Shown: piece by piece, positions 54,572 to 63,215 of the stretch
Layout of the letters: every line of letters begins with the position of its first letter
Numbering within the stretch: the first letter of the stretch is position 1
Position numbers and translations under genes: made by a program
The notes under the pieces: generated by a model
Told to the model about the DNA's origin: nothing
Seen by the model: only the letters and a program-made list of their open reading frames with translations
Database searches by the model: none
NCBI RefSeq assembly: GCF_014197035.1
Contig: NZ_JACIEU010000013.1
Coordinates: forward strand, 113,276 to 177,275
Reading direction: 5' to 3'
DNA: 64,000 nt
Origin: Sphingobium scionense
GTDB lineage: Bacteria > Pseudomonadota > Alphaproteobacteria > Sphingomonadales > Sphingomonadaceae

Positions 54572-55177
54572 TCACGCCAAGCCTTCGGCCTTGAGCGCGG
54601 CACCCACGGCGGGACGCTGCGCGATCTTGCCGGCATAGGCGCTGAGCGAGGGGTAGGCGGCCATGTCGATACCGACGTAGGCTGGCCAACCCAGCATCAC
54701 GAACAGGTAGATGTCGGCAACACTGAAAGCATTGCCAGCATAGTGGTCCCGCCCGGCCAATTCCTTATCGAGCGCGGCGAGGTGGTTCTTGACCGATTCC
54801 GCGGCCGCCGCCTTCGCTTCGTCGGAAGTGCCGGGGGCGAACAACGGCACGAATGCCTTGTGGAATTCGGAACCGAGGAAGCTGAGACGGCTCAGCAGTC
54901 GGTAACGATCGAGGCTGCCTTCGGCCGGCGCCAGGCCAGACGCGGGGTTCTGGTCGGCTATGTACAGCAGGATGGCGGGGTTCTCAGTCAGGGTCTCGCC
55001 GCTGTCCAGGGTGAGGGCCGGGACCTTGCCGGACGGGTTGACGGTGAGGAAATCCTCGCCCGCCTCGGTCTTGCGCACGGCCAGATCGACCTTGACGGCT
55101 TCGAAATCGGCACCGGTTTCGCGCAGGGCAATGTGCGGGGCGAGGGAACATGCGCCGGGGCTGATGAACAGTTTCAT
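54572..55177 (-). CDS. bphK: Beta-class glutathione S-transferase (BphK)
   Basis: The 201-residue GST has the beta-class residues Cys10 (SPGACSLAPHIALRE) and His106 (SEFHKAF), and the glutathione-binding NPSGKVPAL and ENPAILLYIAD. BphK enzymes occur in biphenyl and PAH clusters and can dehalogenate ring-fission products. AGGAGAAATACC precedes the ATG. It ends the xylXY operon. Confidence 0.93.
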   Translation of the reverse strand: MKLFISPGACSLAPHIALRETGADFEAVKVDLAVRKTEAGEDFLTVNPSGKVPALTLDSGETLTENPAILLYIADQNPASGLAPAEGSLDRYRLLSRLSFLGSEFHKAFVPLFAPGTSDEAKAAAAESVKNHLAALDKELAGRDHYAGNAFSVADIYLFVMLGWPAYVGIDMAAYPSLSAYAGKIAQRPAVGAALKAEGLA

Positions 55178-55225
55178 GGTATTTCTCCTCTAGATTTCTT
55201 TTCGACGCCAGACGATGTTCGGCAG

Positions 55226-55705
55226 TCAGATTGGGGTCGCCAGCAGCGTCGCGATTCTGTGGGTGTCATAGACGCACATTCGGCTCACCAGCTTGGCTAC
55301 GCCGTCCTTGATTAGCAGACGGTCGACATATTTCCCGGCGTTGTAGATGCGGGTCTCACCGTCGTTGCGCGTCTGCAGCAAGGCATAGCTTGCTTCGGCC
55401 GACACGGTATCCCCGTCGATCCCGGTCAAGACCGCTCGCGAAATCAGGTGACGACTGAAATGCTCCGGGAAAACGTTGGCGCGGCGCAGCGCCACCACCC
55501 GATCGACGAGCATGCCCTTGCTGTCGCAATACATCACCGCGGCCGGCAGCCCGTTGTCGACATTTTCGCGGGCGATCACCTGGTAGAGGCAATCGTCGAC
55601 GAAAAACTCGGGCCACTCCTCAAGCCGGTCGTCATCCAGACACAGTCCGTAAGCGGCGTTCAGGGAATCGACGAGACCCTGCAAAACAGGCTCGACCAAG
55701 CTCAT
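55226..55705 (-). CDS. Salicylate hydroxylase-type oxygenase beta subunit, copy 1
   Basis: The 159-residue small subunit has LCLDDDRLEEWPEFFVDDCL, YQVIARENVDNGLPAAVMYC and CDSKGMLVDRVVALRRANVF. It is a clear paralogue of the beta subunit at 61443-61931. The start overlaps the alpha stop by four bases. With its alpha partner it probably converts salicylate (or a relative) to catechol, judging from similar sphingomonad clusters. Confidence 0.85.
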   Translation of the reverse strand: MSLVEPVLQGLVDSLNAAYGLCLDDDRLEEWPEFFVDDCLYQVIARENVDNGLPAAVMYCDSKGMLVDRVVALRRANVFPEHFSRHLISRAVLTGIDGDTVSAEASYALLQTRNDGETRIYNAGKYVDRLLIKDGVAKLVSRMCVYDTHRIATLLATPI

Positions 55706-56976
55706 GCCGATGCCTCGGCGCTGACGGCAAGAGCATCGCCCATCAGGCTCAGATAGCCTTTCCAGAAGCCGCGCACAGCGTTCTCGTCCATGCCCATCGG
55801 CGCGTAATAGCCCCGCACGTCGTCGCCGCCCATTTCGATGAAACTGTGCTTGCCTTCGGCCCCAATCGTCCCTTGCTGGCAAAGCTCGACCGCTTCGCCG
55901 TCTTCCATCGAGATCAGGCCGGAGGGGCCGACAAGGTTCAGGTTGCGCAGGCGGTGACGCGTGGTTTCCTCATCGTCGTCGGCATAGCCGAAATAGGTCC
56001 AGACCAATTCGGTCTTGTCGACGCCGTGAGTCACGATCTGGCGTGTCGCCAGGGTGTTCTGGATCTGCTGCAGCACGACCGAGGGAAACAGCGACTGGAT
56101 GTGCAAGCCGACATCGTCCTCGATCTCGGGCCGGAACTGCAACAGGCTTTCGTCCTGCAATTTGGCAGCGCCTTGCATTTCGCGATTGGCTTCATCGCCG
56201 AACGAGCCGTAATCGATGTCGCCCTTGGGCTTGGAGACGGTAAAGACGTTGTGAAAACCCTGCTCGGCCAATTCTCCGGCGCTGTCCTGGCTTTGCCGGT
56301 AAATGCCGAAGGTCGGATAGAACAGGTGGAGCAAGGCGCCGTGGTAGCTGTCACGGCTGTTTTCGGAGTAGAGCTTCCAGTTGCCCGCCATATATTGCCG
56401 GGAATAACCGAGCACCCTGATCGGGCGGTGAAAAACGCGGTCGATGTACTTGCGCATCACCGGGCCGAGAAAATCTTCAAGCGGCTCGATCTCGGCTGAA
56501 AAGGTGCCGAACACCATGCCTTTGTAACTCTCCACCCGGAGCTTTTCGAGCGAGTGATTGGCTGGATCGAAATCCTTGTCGTACCCCCCTACTCCCTTGA
56601 GGCCGCGCCGGAACGGCACGCCAACCAGTGTGCCTTCCGAATCGTAGGCCCATTGATGGTAGACGCAGACAAACGCGCCGTCGGCCTGGTTGCCGCGCAG
56701 CGAGCGACACACCGTTGCGCCCTTGTGCGCGCACCGGTTGACCCAGGCATGGATCTTGCCTTCCTGCCCGCGCACGAGGACCACCGGCGTTTCACCGACA
56801 TGGGTCGCGCGAAAATCTCCGGCGTTGGGAATCTCGGCCTCAAGCCCAAGGTAGCACCAGGTGCGACCCTTGAAGACACTGCGCTGCTCGGAGGCGAAAA
56901 TCTGCGTATCGTGGTAAACCTTGTAGTCCACCGCCGTTGGGAGCGAGGGCGCCCCCACTGGTGCCATGGCATTCAT
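55702..56976 (-). CDS. Salicylate hydroxylase-type oxygenase alpha subunit, copy 1
   Basis: The 424-residue protein has Rieske ligands Cys82, His84, Cys104 and His107 (CAHKG, CVYHQW) and the iron site ENSRDSYHGALLHLF (Asp209, His212, His217). CVYHQWAYD, GVPFRRGLKG and VVLQQIQNTLATRQIV are shared with the alpha at 61953. This type is known from sphingomonads as salicylate 1-hydroxylase or anthranilate dioxygenase. It overlaps the pdxA-like gene upstream and its beta subunit downstream. Confidence 0.87.
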   Translation of the reverse strand: MNAMAPVGAPSLPTAVDYKVYHDTQIFASEQRSVFKGRTWCYLGLEAEIPNAGDFRATHVGETPVVLVRGQEGKIHAWVNRCAHKGATVCRSLRGNQADGAFVCVYHQWAYDSEGTLVGVPFRRGLKGVGGYDKDFDPANHSLEKLRVESYKGMVFGTFSAEIEPLEDFLGPVMRKYIDRVFHRPIRVLGYSRQYMAGNWKLYSENSRDSYHGALLHLFYPTFGIYRQSQDSAGELAEQGFHNVFTVSKPKGDIDYGSFGDEANREMQGAAKLQDESLLQFRPEIEDDVGLHIQSLFPSVVLQQIQNTLATRQIVTHGVDKTELVWTYFGYADDDEETTRHRLRNLNLVGPSGLISMEDGEAVELCQQGTIGAEGKHSFIEMGGDDVRGYYAPMGMDENAVRGFWKGYLSLMGDALAVSAEASA

Positions 56977-57965
56977 TGTGCGTCTCCCGAAAAACCCTGG
57001 CCCGATGCAAGCTGGCCGCAGGTGCGCATCGCGCTGAGCATCATCGCCGCGTCCGCCTGTCCGGTGCCGACGATGTCATAGGCGGTGCCGTGCGCAACCG
57101 ACATGTGCAGATAGGGCGGCCCCATCATGATCACACAGTTGCCCGAAAAGCCCCAGGTCTTGACCGCAATGTGCCCCTGATCGTGGAACATCGCGAGGAC
57201 CATGTCGTAACGCCCCTCGATGCACTGCCGGAACACCGAATCGGGCGCAATCGGGCCTTCCACGGCAATGCCCGCTGCCCGCGCCCGCTCGACCCCGGGA
57301 GCAATCGCAAGCCGGTCTTCGTCGCCCGTGGCGTGCGGGTTGAGCCCCGCCACGGCGATCCGCGGACGGGCGATACCCCACGACCGCATGGCATCGTTGA
57401 CCTGCCCGATCGCCTTGGCCACGAGATCGGCGGTTATCACGTCGATCACCTGGCGCAGCGACATGTGATCGGTGAGATGCGCGACCCGCAAGGGTCCGGT
57501 CAGCAAAACCAGATAGCTTTCGCCAGGGGTCGGACTGATGACCTTGTCAAGTTTTCCGGCCATCTTGAGCGAACCGGTGCTGATCGGTCCCATGATCGTC
57601 GCGGCAAAGGACCCGTCCCGGGCCAGCGCATCGAGTTCGTCCAGCCATTGCGCCGAGGCATGACCGGCCACTTCGGTATCCTCGCCCAGCGGCAAAACGC
57701 CGTCCGGCAAGGCGCCGGTGTCGATCACGTCGATCACCCGGACATCGTCGCTCGGCCGTTCGAACGAACGCATCCGGCGCACCCGGGCCTTGACCCCGGT
57801 CATGTCGAGCGCACGCTCCACCGCCGCTGCCGAGCCAAGCAGCACCGGAATCGACACCTCGTGTACCGAACCGTCCGCGAGGGCCTTGACCGTCACTTCG
57901 GGTCCGATTCCCGCAGGATCGCCGATCATGGTCCCGACAACGGGACGCCCTGCTGTTGCTGCCAT
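56973..57965 (-). CDS. PdxA-family dehydrogenase in an oxygenase operon
   Basis: The protein of about 330 residues has the PdxA core: GTMIGDPAGIGPEVTVKALA, the metal- and substrate-binding HLTDHMSLRQVID and the late GLNPHATGDEDRLAI plus FHDQGHIAVKTWG. PdxA makes a vitamin B6 precursor, but close relatives such as TphB are decarboxylating dihydrodiol dehydrogenases in aromatic clusters. Placed between xylY and an oxygenase alpha gene with overlapping ends, it is more likely catabolic. The start at 57965 (MAATAGRP) avoids overlap with xylY; an ATG at 57989 is also possible. Confidence 0.85.
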   Translation of the reverse strand: MAATAGRPVVGTMIGDPAGIGPEVTVKALADGSVHEVSIPVLLGSAAAVERALDMTGVKARVRRMRSFERPSDDVRVIDVIDTGALPDGVLPLGEDTEVAGHASAQWLDELDALARDGSFAATIMGPISTGSLKMAGKLDKVISPTPGESYLVLLTGPLRVAHLTDHMSLRQVIDVITADLVAKAIGQVNDAMRSWGIARPRIAVAGLNPHATGDEDRLAIAPGVERARAAGIAVEGPIAPDSVFRQCIEGRYDMVLAMFHDQGHIAVKTWGFSGNCVIMMGPPYLHMSVAHGTAYDIVGTGQADAAMMLSAMRTCGQLASGQGFSGDAQ

Positions 57966-57972
57966 GGGTGGG

Positions 57973-58467
57973 TCAGATGCTGTAGACATCGAGCATGGTC
58001 TGCGCGAGGTCGTTGATGATCACGGTCTTCTTGCGCTTGATCACATAACTCCTGCCGGCAGGCTCGAGATCATAGAAGGCCGATCCGCTGTAGACGGTTA
58101 CCGCCCCATCGAGCACGGATGTCACCGTCCACGATGTGCGCGCCCGCACCAGGCCATCGCCTTCTTCCGTCGATAGCAGCGTGAACACGTGCGAAGTGCG
58201 CGGCCCGGGCGTGCTTGCCGAGGACCGCCCGGTGCGAATGCGGAAAACCCGATCCTCCAGGCCGCCGCGATTGTGATAATAGATCAGCGAGATTTCGCGC
58301 TGCGGATCGGCGGTCAGGCGCTCGCGGTCATCCCACGCCGGCGCCCAGTATTCCGCGTCTTCGGCATAGAGCGACAGCCATGTGTCCCAGTCCTTGTCGT
58401 CGAGCGCTACTGCCTCGCGGCCAAGAAAACGGTGAACGGCAAGCCATTGCGTATCGGCAGCCGTCAT
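57973..58467 (-). CDS. xylY: Benzoate/toluate-type dioxygenase beta subunit
   Basis: The 164-residue protein has HRFLGREAVALDDKDWDTWL, EYWAPAWDDRERLTADPQRE and ISLIYYHNRGGLEDRVFRIR, the BenB/XylY/AntB pattern. The ATG at 58467 overlaps the alpha stop (ATGA). It forms the small subunit with the xylX-like alpha. Confidence 0.88.
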   Translation of the reverse strand: MTAADTQWLAVHRFLGREAVALDDKDWDTWLSLYAEDAEYWAPAWDDRERLTADPQREISLIYYHNRGGLEDRVFRIRTGRSSASTPGPRTSHVFTLLSTEEGDGLVRARTSWTVTSVLDGAVTVYSGSAFYDLEPAGRSYVIKRKKTVIINDLAQTMLDVYSI

Positions 58468-59876
58468 CGCGCCAACTCCAGGTCGCCCTTGGCAATAAGT
58501 TCTGCAGTCTCCTGGTCGATTGCGGTGTTCATCCGGCTGATCCATTCGTCGTGGATTGCGACATAAAGTCCCTCGTCGGCCACCGCCGGGCTGCTCATCA
58601 CCGCATCCACGGCGAGACCCGCGCCGAATTGACCGGCGTCTTTCTCCCACCGGGTCGCACCGCGCGACATGTCGTTCATCCGGCCTTCGCCGGCACCAAA
58701 CCCGGCCTGACAGTTGTTGAATTCGGTCAGATCGTCCGGCGTCGCCATGCCGCTTGCATTGAAGAAGTCCTCGTATTGCCGGATCCTCAGGGCCCGTGCC
58801 GAGGCGCTTTCACCCACCGGAGCGATGCAATAGGTCGTGACTTCGGTCTCGTCGACGGAGATCGGCTGGATGATCCTGATCTGGGTGCTGGTCTGATCCA
58901 TCAGGAAGACGTTGGGGAACAGCTGAAGATTCCGGATGCGTTTGTTCATCCACAGCGCCTTTTCCTCGCCATGGGTTTCCTCGATCCAGTCGAGGGCCTC
59001 GAAATTCGGCCGATCCCGGAAATTGGCGTAGTCGGCCCAGAGCACTGAATGCCCGTTATGGAAGGAAAACGAGCCGCCGTCCTGCCGGTTGAAATTTGAA
59101 AAGTCGATCGCCTTGGTGTCGTTCTTGGAGGCCCCCTCGACCCGACGCATCACCGTCATGAAGTAATTGGCATGGACCGTTCCGACGTGATACCCGTCCA
59201 GACCGTTTTCCACTTGCATCTTCCAGTTGCCGCGATAGCGGTACCGGGTAGCGCCCGGCAGCACCTCCATTTCGCCTTGCTGAGACTGGTCGACCAACAG
59301 GTCGATGAACGCCTTCGAACCGGCCAGATATTCCTCGAGCGGCAAGACATCGGGAGACAGGCTTCCGAAGATAAAGCCGCGGTAAATTTCGAGACGGGCG
59401 ATCCGGGGAAGTCCGAAATCGGCGCGGTTGAAACCAGGCGCATAACCCCCTGCACCTTCTTCCGTGACGTCAAGAAGGTCGCCTGCAGACGAGTAGGTCC
59501 AGCCGTGGAAGGGGCACATGAAATTCTTCTTGTTGCCGGCCTTTTCGCGGCAGACCTTGGCGCCGCGGTGGGCGCAGGCGTTGACCAATCCGCAGACAGT
59601 GCCCGTCCTGTCCCGAGTGATGATGACGGGCGTCCGTCCGATCTTGGTCGTCAGGAAATCGTGGGGCTTGGCGACCTGACTTTCATGCGCGAGAAAAATC
59701 CAGTTGCGCTCGAAAATATACTTCATCTCGATATCGAACAGCTCGGCATCGGTGAAGGCGGCGCGGTCGATCTGGAAGATTCCCCTAGCCTGGTCTTTCA
59801 CGAGCCACGACTTCAGTCGCCGTTTGATCGCTTGCAAATCGGCAATCCGACCGACGCGCTTTTCTGCGGCTTCCAT
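58464..59876 (-). CDS. xylX: Benzoate/toluate-type dioxygenase alpha subunit
   Basis: The 470-residue alpha subunit has Rieske ligands Cys101, His103, Cys121 and His124 (CAHRG, CPFHGW) and the iron site ENGLDGYHVGTVH (Asp227, His230, His235). The long C-terminal part (LTEFNNCQAGFGAGEGRMND, MSRGATRW) is typical of BenA/XylX/AntA, which add oxygen at the carboxyl-bearing carbon. These enzymes normally use a fused ferredoxin-reductase (XylZ/BenC), not found here. It is the first gene of its operon; GGAG lies upstream of the ATG at 59876. Confidence 0.9.
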   Translation of the reverse strand: MEAAEKRVGRIADLQAIKRRLKSWLVKDQARGIFQIDRAAFTDAELFDIEMKYIFERNWIFLAHESQVAKPHDFLTTKIGRTPVIITRDRTGTVCGLVNACAHRGAKVCREKAGNKKNFMCPFHGWTYSSAGDLLDVTEEGAGGYAPGFNRADFGLPRIARLEIYRGFIFGSLSPDVLPLEEYLAGSKAFIDLLVDQSQQGEMEVLPGATRYRYRGNWKMQVENGLDGYHVGTVHANYFMTVMRRVEGASKNDTKAIDFSNFNRQDGGSFSFHNGHSVLWADYANFRDRPNFEALDWIEETHGEEKALWMNKRIRNLQLFPNVFLMDQTSTQIRIIQPISVDETEVTTYCIAPVGESASARALRIRQYEDFFNASGMATPDDLTEFNNCQAGFGAGEGRMNDMSRGATRWEKDAGQFGAGLAVDAVMSSPAVADEGLYVAIHDEWISRMNTAIDQETAELIAKGDLELAR

Positions 59877-60014
59877 AACGCTCCACTCCCAAGATGCGAA
59901 AGCCGGATCGGTCGGCTGTCGCTGGATGACCGGGCACCTTGGCGGTGCTCCCAAACGCTGCCCCGCGCCGCCGCCCATCACGGGCGAGTCGCTGGTTTGA
60001 CGTTCTGCTGCGCA

Positions 60015-60076
60015 TTCCTACACCAACAAATTTCCCGGTGCAACGTATTGCACCATGGAGAATTATCGACTAAATA
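60015..60076. promoter_or_regulatory. Divergent promoters sharing an 18-bp palindrome (60037-60054)
   Basis: GGTGCAACGTATTGCACC is a perfect 7-4-7 palindrome. Its right arm holds TTGCAC (60048-60053), followed after exactly 17 bp by TAAATA (60071-60076) for the bphC operon. Its left arm holds TTGCAC on the minus strand (60038-60043), followed after exactly 17 bp by TAGGAA (60020-60015) for the xylX operon. A regulator bound here would cover both -35 boxes. Predicted from sequence only. Confidence 0.55.
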
Positions 60077-60165
60077 GGTCGAGTCGGTCGGGTAAACCCG
60101 ACTACAACACAATTCGGTGATGACGGTCCCGCGCGACGCGGGCCGCGTCTTGGGAGAGAAGGCAA

Positions 60166-61065
60166 ATGGTAGCAGTCACGGAACTCGGTTACCTCGGGTT
60201 GACCGTAACAAATCTCGATGCATGGCGCAGTTATGCTGCCGAAGTGGCCGGCATGGAGATTGTCGACGAGGGCGAAGGCGACCGCCTCTACCTGCGCATG
60301 GACCAGTGGCATCATCGCATCGTGTTGCATGCCTCCGACTCCGACGATCTTGCCTATCTGGGCTGGCGCGTTGCCGATCCGGTGGAATTCGACGCCATGG
60401 TGGCAAAGCTGACCGCCGCCGGAATCTCCTTGACGGTGGCAAGCGAGGCCGAAGCTCGGGAGCGGCGCGTGCTCGGTCTTGCCAAGCTGGCTGATCCGGG
60501 TGGGAACCCCACCGAAATTTTTTACGGGCCGCAAGTCGACACCCACAAGCCTTTCCATCCTGGGCGCCCCATGTACGGAAAGTTCGTGACCGGATCGGAA
60601 GGAATCGGGCATTGCATCCTGCGTCAGGACGATGTTCCCGCGGCGGCGGCGTTCTACGGACTGCTGGGGCTGCGCGGGTCGGTCGAGTATCACCTGCAGC
60701 TGCCCAACGGGATGGTGGCGCAGCCGTACTTCATGCACTGCAACGAGCGGCAGCATTCGGTCGCTTTCGGGCTTGGCCCGATGGAAAAGCGCATCAACCA
60801 CCTGATGTTCGAATATACCGACCTCGACGATCTCGGCCTCGCGCACGACATTGTGCGGGCGCGCAAGATCGACGTCGCGCTCCAGCTCGGCAAGCATGCA
60901 AACGACCAGGCGCTGACCTTCTACTGCGCCAACCCGTCGGGCTGGCTGTGGGAGTTCGGCTGGGGTGCCCGCAAGGCCCCAAGCCAGCAGGAATACTACA
61001 CCCGCGATATATTCGGTCACGGCAACGAAGCCGCGGGCTACGGAATGGATATTCCCCTCGGCTGA
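60166..61065 (+). CDS. bphC: 2,3-Dihydroxybiphenyl/1,2-dihydroxynaphthalene dioxygenase
   Basis: The 299-residue two-domain extradiol enzyme has iron ligands His149 (GIGHCIL), His212 (RINHLMFEY) and Glu263 (GWLWEFGWG). The N-terminus MVAVTELGYLGLTVTNLDAW is that of BphC/NahC. It opens the ring of bicyclic catechols made by BphB. GGGAGAGAAGGCAA precedes the ATG. It is the first gene of the rightward bphC-bphA3-beta-alpha-nahD operon. Confidence 0.93.
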   Translation: MVAVTELGYLGLTVTNLDAWRSYAAEVAGMEIVDEGEGDRLYLRMDQWHHRIVLHASDSDDLAYLGWRVADPVEFDAMVAKLTAAGISLTVASEAEARERRVLGLAKLADPGGNPTEIFYGPQVDTHKPFHPGRPMYGKFVTGSEGIGHCILRQDDVPAAAAFYGLLGLRGSVEYHLQLPNGMVAQPYFMHCNERQHSVAFGLGPMEKRINHLMFEYTDLDDLGLAHDIVRARKIDVALQLGKHANDQALTFYCANPSGWLWEFGWGARKAPSQQEYYTRDIFGHGNEAAGYGMDIPLG

Positions 61066-61115
61066 TCATCCATTTGATCGCCGGTCCATAACCTAGATTG
61101 GAATTGCCAGACGCC

Positions 61116-61442
61116 ATGTCGAACAAATTGCGCCTTTGCCAAGTAGCCTCCGTCAAGGACGGTGAACCGGTCGCGGTCTACCAGGAAAAAATGCCTGCGC
61201 TTGCAGTCTACAACGTCGATGGCGAAGTGTTCGTCACCGACAATCTTTGCACCCATGGCAATGCCATGCTGACCGATGGCTACCAGGACGGCACAATTAT
61301 CGAGTGCCCGTTTCACGGTGGTTCGTTCGACATCGCCACCGGAGCTGCCAAGGCCTTTCCCTGCCAGATCCCCATCAAGACATACCCCGTCACGATCGAA
61401 GACGGCTGGGTGTGCATCGATCAACCGAAAGAGAGCGCCTGA
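61116..61442 (+). CDS. bphA3: Rieske ferredoxin of ring-hydroxylating oxygenases
   Basis: The 108-residue protein has Rieske ligands Cys45, His47 (LCTHGNA), Cys64 and His67 (ECPFHGGSFD). It carries electrons from the FAD reductase to the oxygenases. No other Rieske ferredoxin is present in the window, so the six oxygenase pairs may share it. The start lacks a clear ribosome binding site; a TTG at 61098 is an alternative. It abuts the following beta gene with no gap. Confidence 0.92.
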   Translation: MSNKLRLCQVASVKDGEPVAVYQEKMPALAVYNVDGEVFVTDNLCTHGNAMLTDGYQDGTIIECPFHGGSFDIATGAAKAFPCQIPIKTYPVTIEDGWVCIDQPKESA

Positions 61443-61931
61443 ATGCTCCTCGACACCCCTTCCCGCTATGAGCTGCAGCAGCTCACTTCCGAGCTCAACG
61501 CGCTCTACGCCGAACTCATTGACGATGATCGCTTGGAAGAGTGGCCCGAACTCTTTGTTTCGGACTGCGTTTATACCGTGATCTCGCGCGAGAACTTCGA
61601 GCGAAACATGGATTCAGCGGCGATCTATTGCGACAGCCGCGGAATGCTTGTGGATCGCATTGTTTCACTGCGCAAAGCCAATATCTTCCCGGTGCATGCC
61701 TACCGTCATATTCTCGGTCCGACCCGGATGGTTTCCACAACGGGAGCACTTGCAAAGACGCAAACCAATTATGCGGTCCTTATGACCCGTACTGACGGAC
61801 ACACAACAATCTACAATTCGGGCAAGTATATAGACGAGATCGACTTGTCGGGCGAGCGCCCCTTGTTTCGTTCGAAGATCGCCGTTTTCGATACCAACCT
61901 CATCGACACGATGATGGTTCGCCCGATTTAG
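61443..61931 (+). CDS. Salicylate hydroxylase-type oxygenase beta subunit, copy 2
   Basis: The 162-residue protein has AELIDDDRLEEWPELFVSDC, VYTVISRENFERNMDSAAIY and CDSRGMLVDRIVSLRKANIF, a paralogue of the beta at 55226-55705. The start codon follows the ferredoxin stop directly (TGAATG). Here beta precedes alpha, the reverse of copy 1. Confidence 0.87.
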   Translation: MLLDTPSRYELQQLTSELNALYAELIDDDRLEEWPELFVSDCVYTVISRENFERNMDSAAIYCDSRGMLVDRIVSLRKANIFPVHAYRHILGPTRMVSTTGALAKTQTNYAVLMTRTDGHTTIYNSGKYIDEIDLSGERPLFRSKIAVFDTNLIDTMMVRPI

Positions 61932-61952
61932 TTCGCGACCAGGATTTTGATC

Positions 61953-63215
61953 ATGACCGACACAGCTCTGCCAGACGAAAATACCTCGAGAACCGCAAAC
62001 GGAACTGGTCGCCGGGTTCCCTACCGGGTTTTCACCGATCCGGAGTATCACGCGCGCGAGCAGGAAAAGATCTTCCAGGGCGAGGCCTGGTCCTTCGTCG
62101 CGCTCGAGGCAGAAGTGCCCGAGGCTGGCGATTTCAAATCAACCTTCATCGGAGAAACCCCGGTCATCGTCACCAGGGCCGCTGATGGCGCCGTTCATGT
62201 CGTGGTCAATCGCTGCGCTCATCGCGGGGCACTGGTATGCCGCGAACTGCGCGGCAATCGCCCCAATCTCGAATGTGTTTACCACCAATGGGCCTATGAC
62301 CTCGCCGGCAATCTGATCGGGGTGCCGTTCCGCCGCGGTCTCAAGGGCCAGGGCGGAATGCCCGGCGATTTCGACATGAAACAGCATGGCCTCAAGCAGT
62401 TGCGCGTCGGGATCGTCGGCGGGCTTGTCTTCGCCAGCTTTTCTCAAAGCGTGGTGCCACTGAACGATTTCCTCGGCCCGCTGGTTGTCGAGCATATCAA
62501 ACGGATCATGCACAAGCCGATCAAGGTTCTGGGCGATCAGCGGCAATATGTTCACGGCAACTGGAAGCTCTATGCCGAGAATACCCGCGATCCCTATCAC
62601 GCCAGCCTTCTGCACCTGTTCCACAATACGTTCGGGCTCTACCGATCGACCCAGACCGGCAAGTCACTGATGGACAGCGAGAAGCGGCATTCGCTCCTTT
62701 ATTCCATCGCCGCCAGCAACGACGATGCCGCCGACAAACAGGCCTATGGCGATTCCAGGACTTTCGATACCGAGTTCAAGCTTCAGGACATGTCGCTGCT
62801 CAAGGGCCGCCAGGAATTCGATGACGGCATTACCCTGGTTATCCTCGCGGTTTTCCCGAACCTGGTCCTCCAGCAGATTCAGAACACGCTCGCCGTGCGG
62901 CAAATCGTGCCAAAGGGACAGGAAGCGTTCGAGCTGGTCTGGACCCACTTCGGTTACGCCGACGACGATGCAGAAATGCAGGCAATCCGGCGCAAGCAGA
63001 CCAACCTGATCGGTCCGGCCGGCCTGATCTCGATGGAAGACGGCGAAGCGGTGGAAATCGTCCAGAACGCCATTGTCGGCGAACAGCAGGCCACCTCGTT
63101 CATCGCGATGGGCGGTGGCCGCGCCGAGGATGCCGACCACCTTGTCACCGAAGGCGCCATTGTCGGCTTCTGGGACAGTTACGAGAAGCTCGTCGGCTTC
63201 GGGACCGCACGATGA
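61953..63215 (+). CDS. Salicylate hydroxylase-type oxygenase alpha subunit, copy 2
   Basis: The 420-residue protein has Rieske ligands Cys88, His90, Cys108 and His111 (CAHRG, CVYHQW) and the iron site ENTRDPYHASLLHLF (Asp213, His216, His221). It shares CVYHQWAYDLAGN, GVPFRRGLKGQGG and LVLQQIQNTLAVRQIV with the copy-1 alpha. Sphingomonads use such enzymes as salicylate 1-hydroxylases. AGGA lies upstream of the ATG at 61953. Its stop overlaps nahD by four bases. Confidence 0.87.
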   Translation: MTDTALPDENTSRTANGTGRRVPYRVFTDPEYHAREQEKIFQGEAWSFVALEAEVPEAGDFKSTFIGETPVIVTRAADGAVHVVVNRCAHRGALVCRELRGNRPNLECVYHQWAYDLAGNLIGVPFRRGLKGQGGMPGDFDMKQHGLKQLRVGIVGGLVFASFSQSVVPLNDFLGPLVVEHIKRIMHKPIKVLGDQRQYVHGNWKLYAENTRDPYHASLLHLFHNTFGLYRSTQTGKSLMDSEKRHSLLYSIAASNDDAADKQAYGDSRTFDTEFKLQDMSLLKGRQEFDDGITLVILAVFPNLVLQQIQNTLAVRQIVPKGQEAFELVWTHFGYADDDAEMQAIRRKQTNLIGPAGLISMEDGEAVEIVQNAIVGEQQATSFIAMGGGRAEDADHLVTEGAIVGFWDSYEKLVGFGTAR

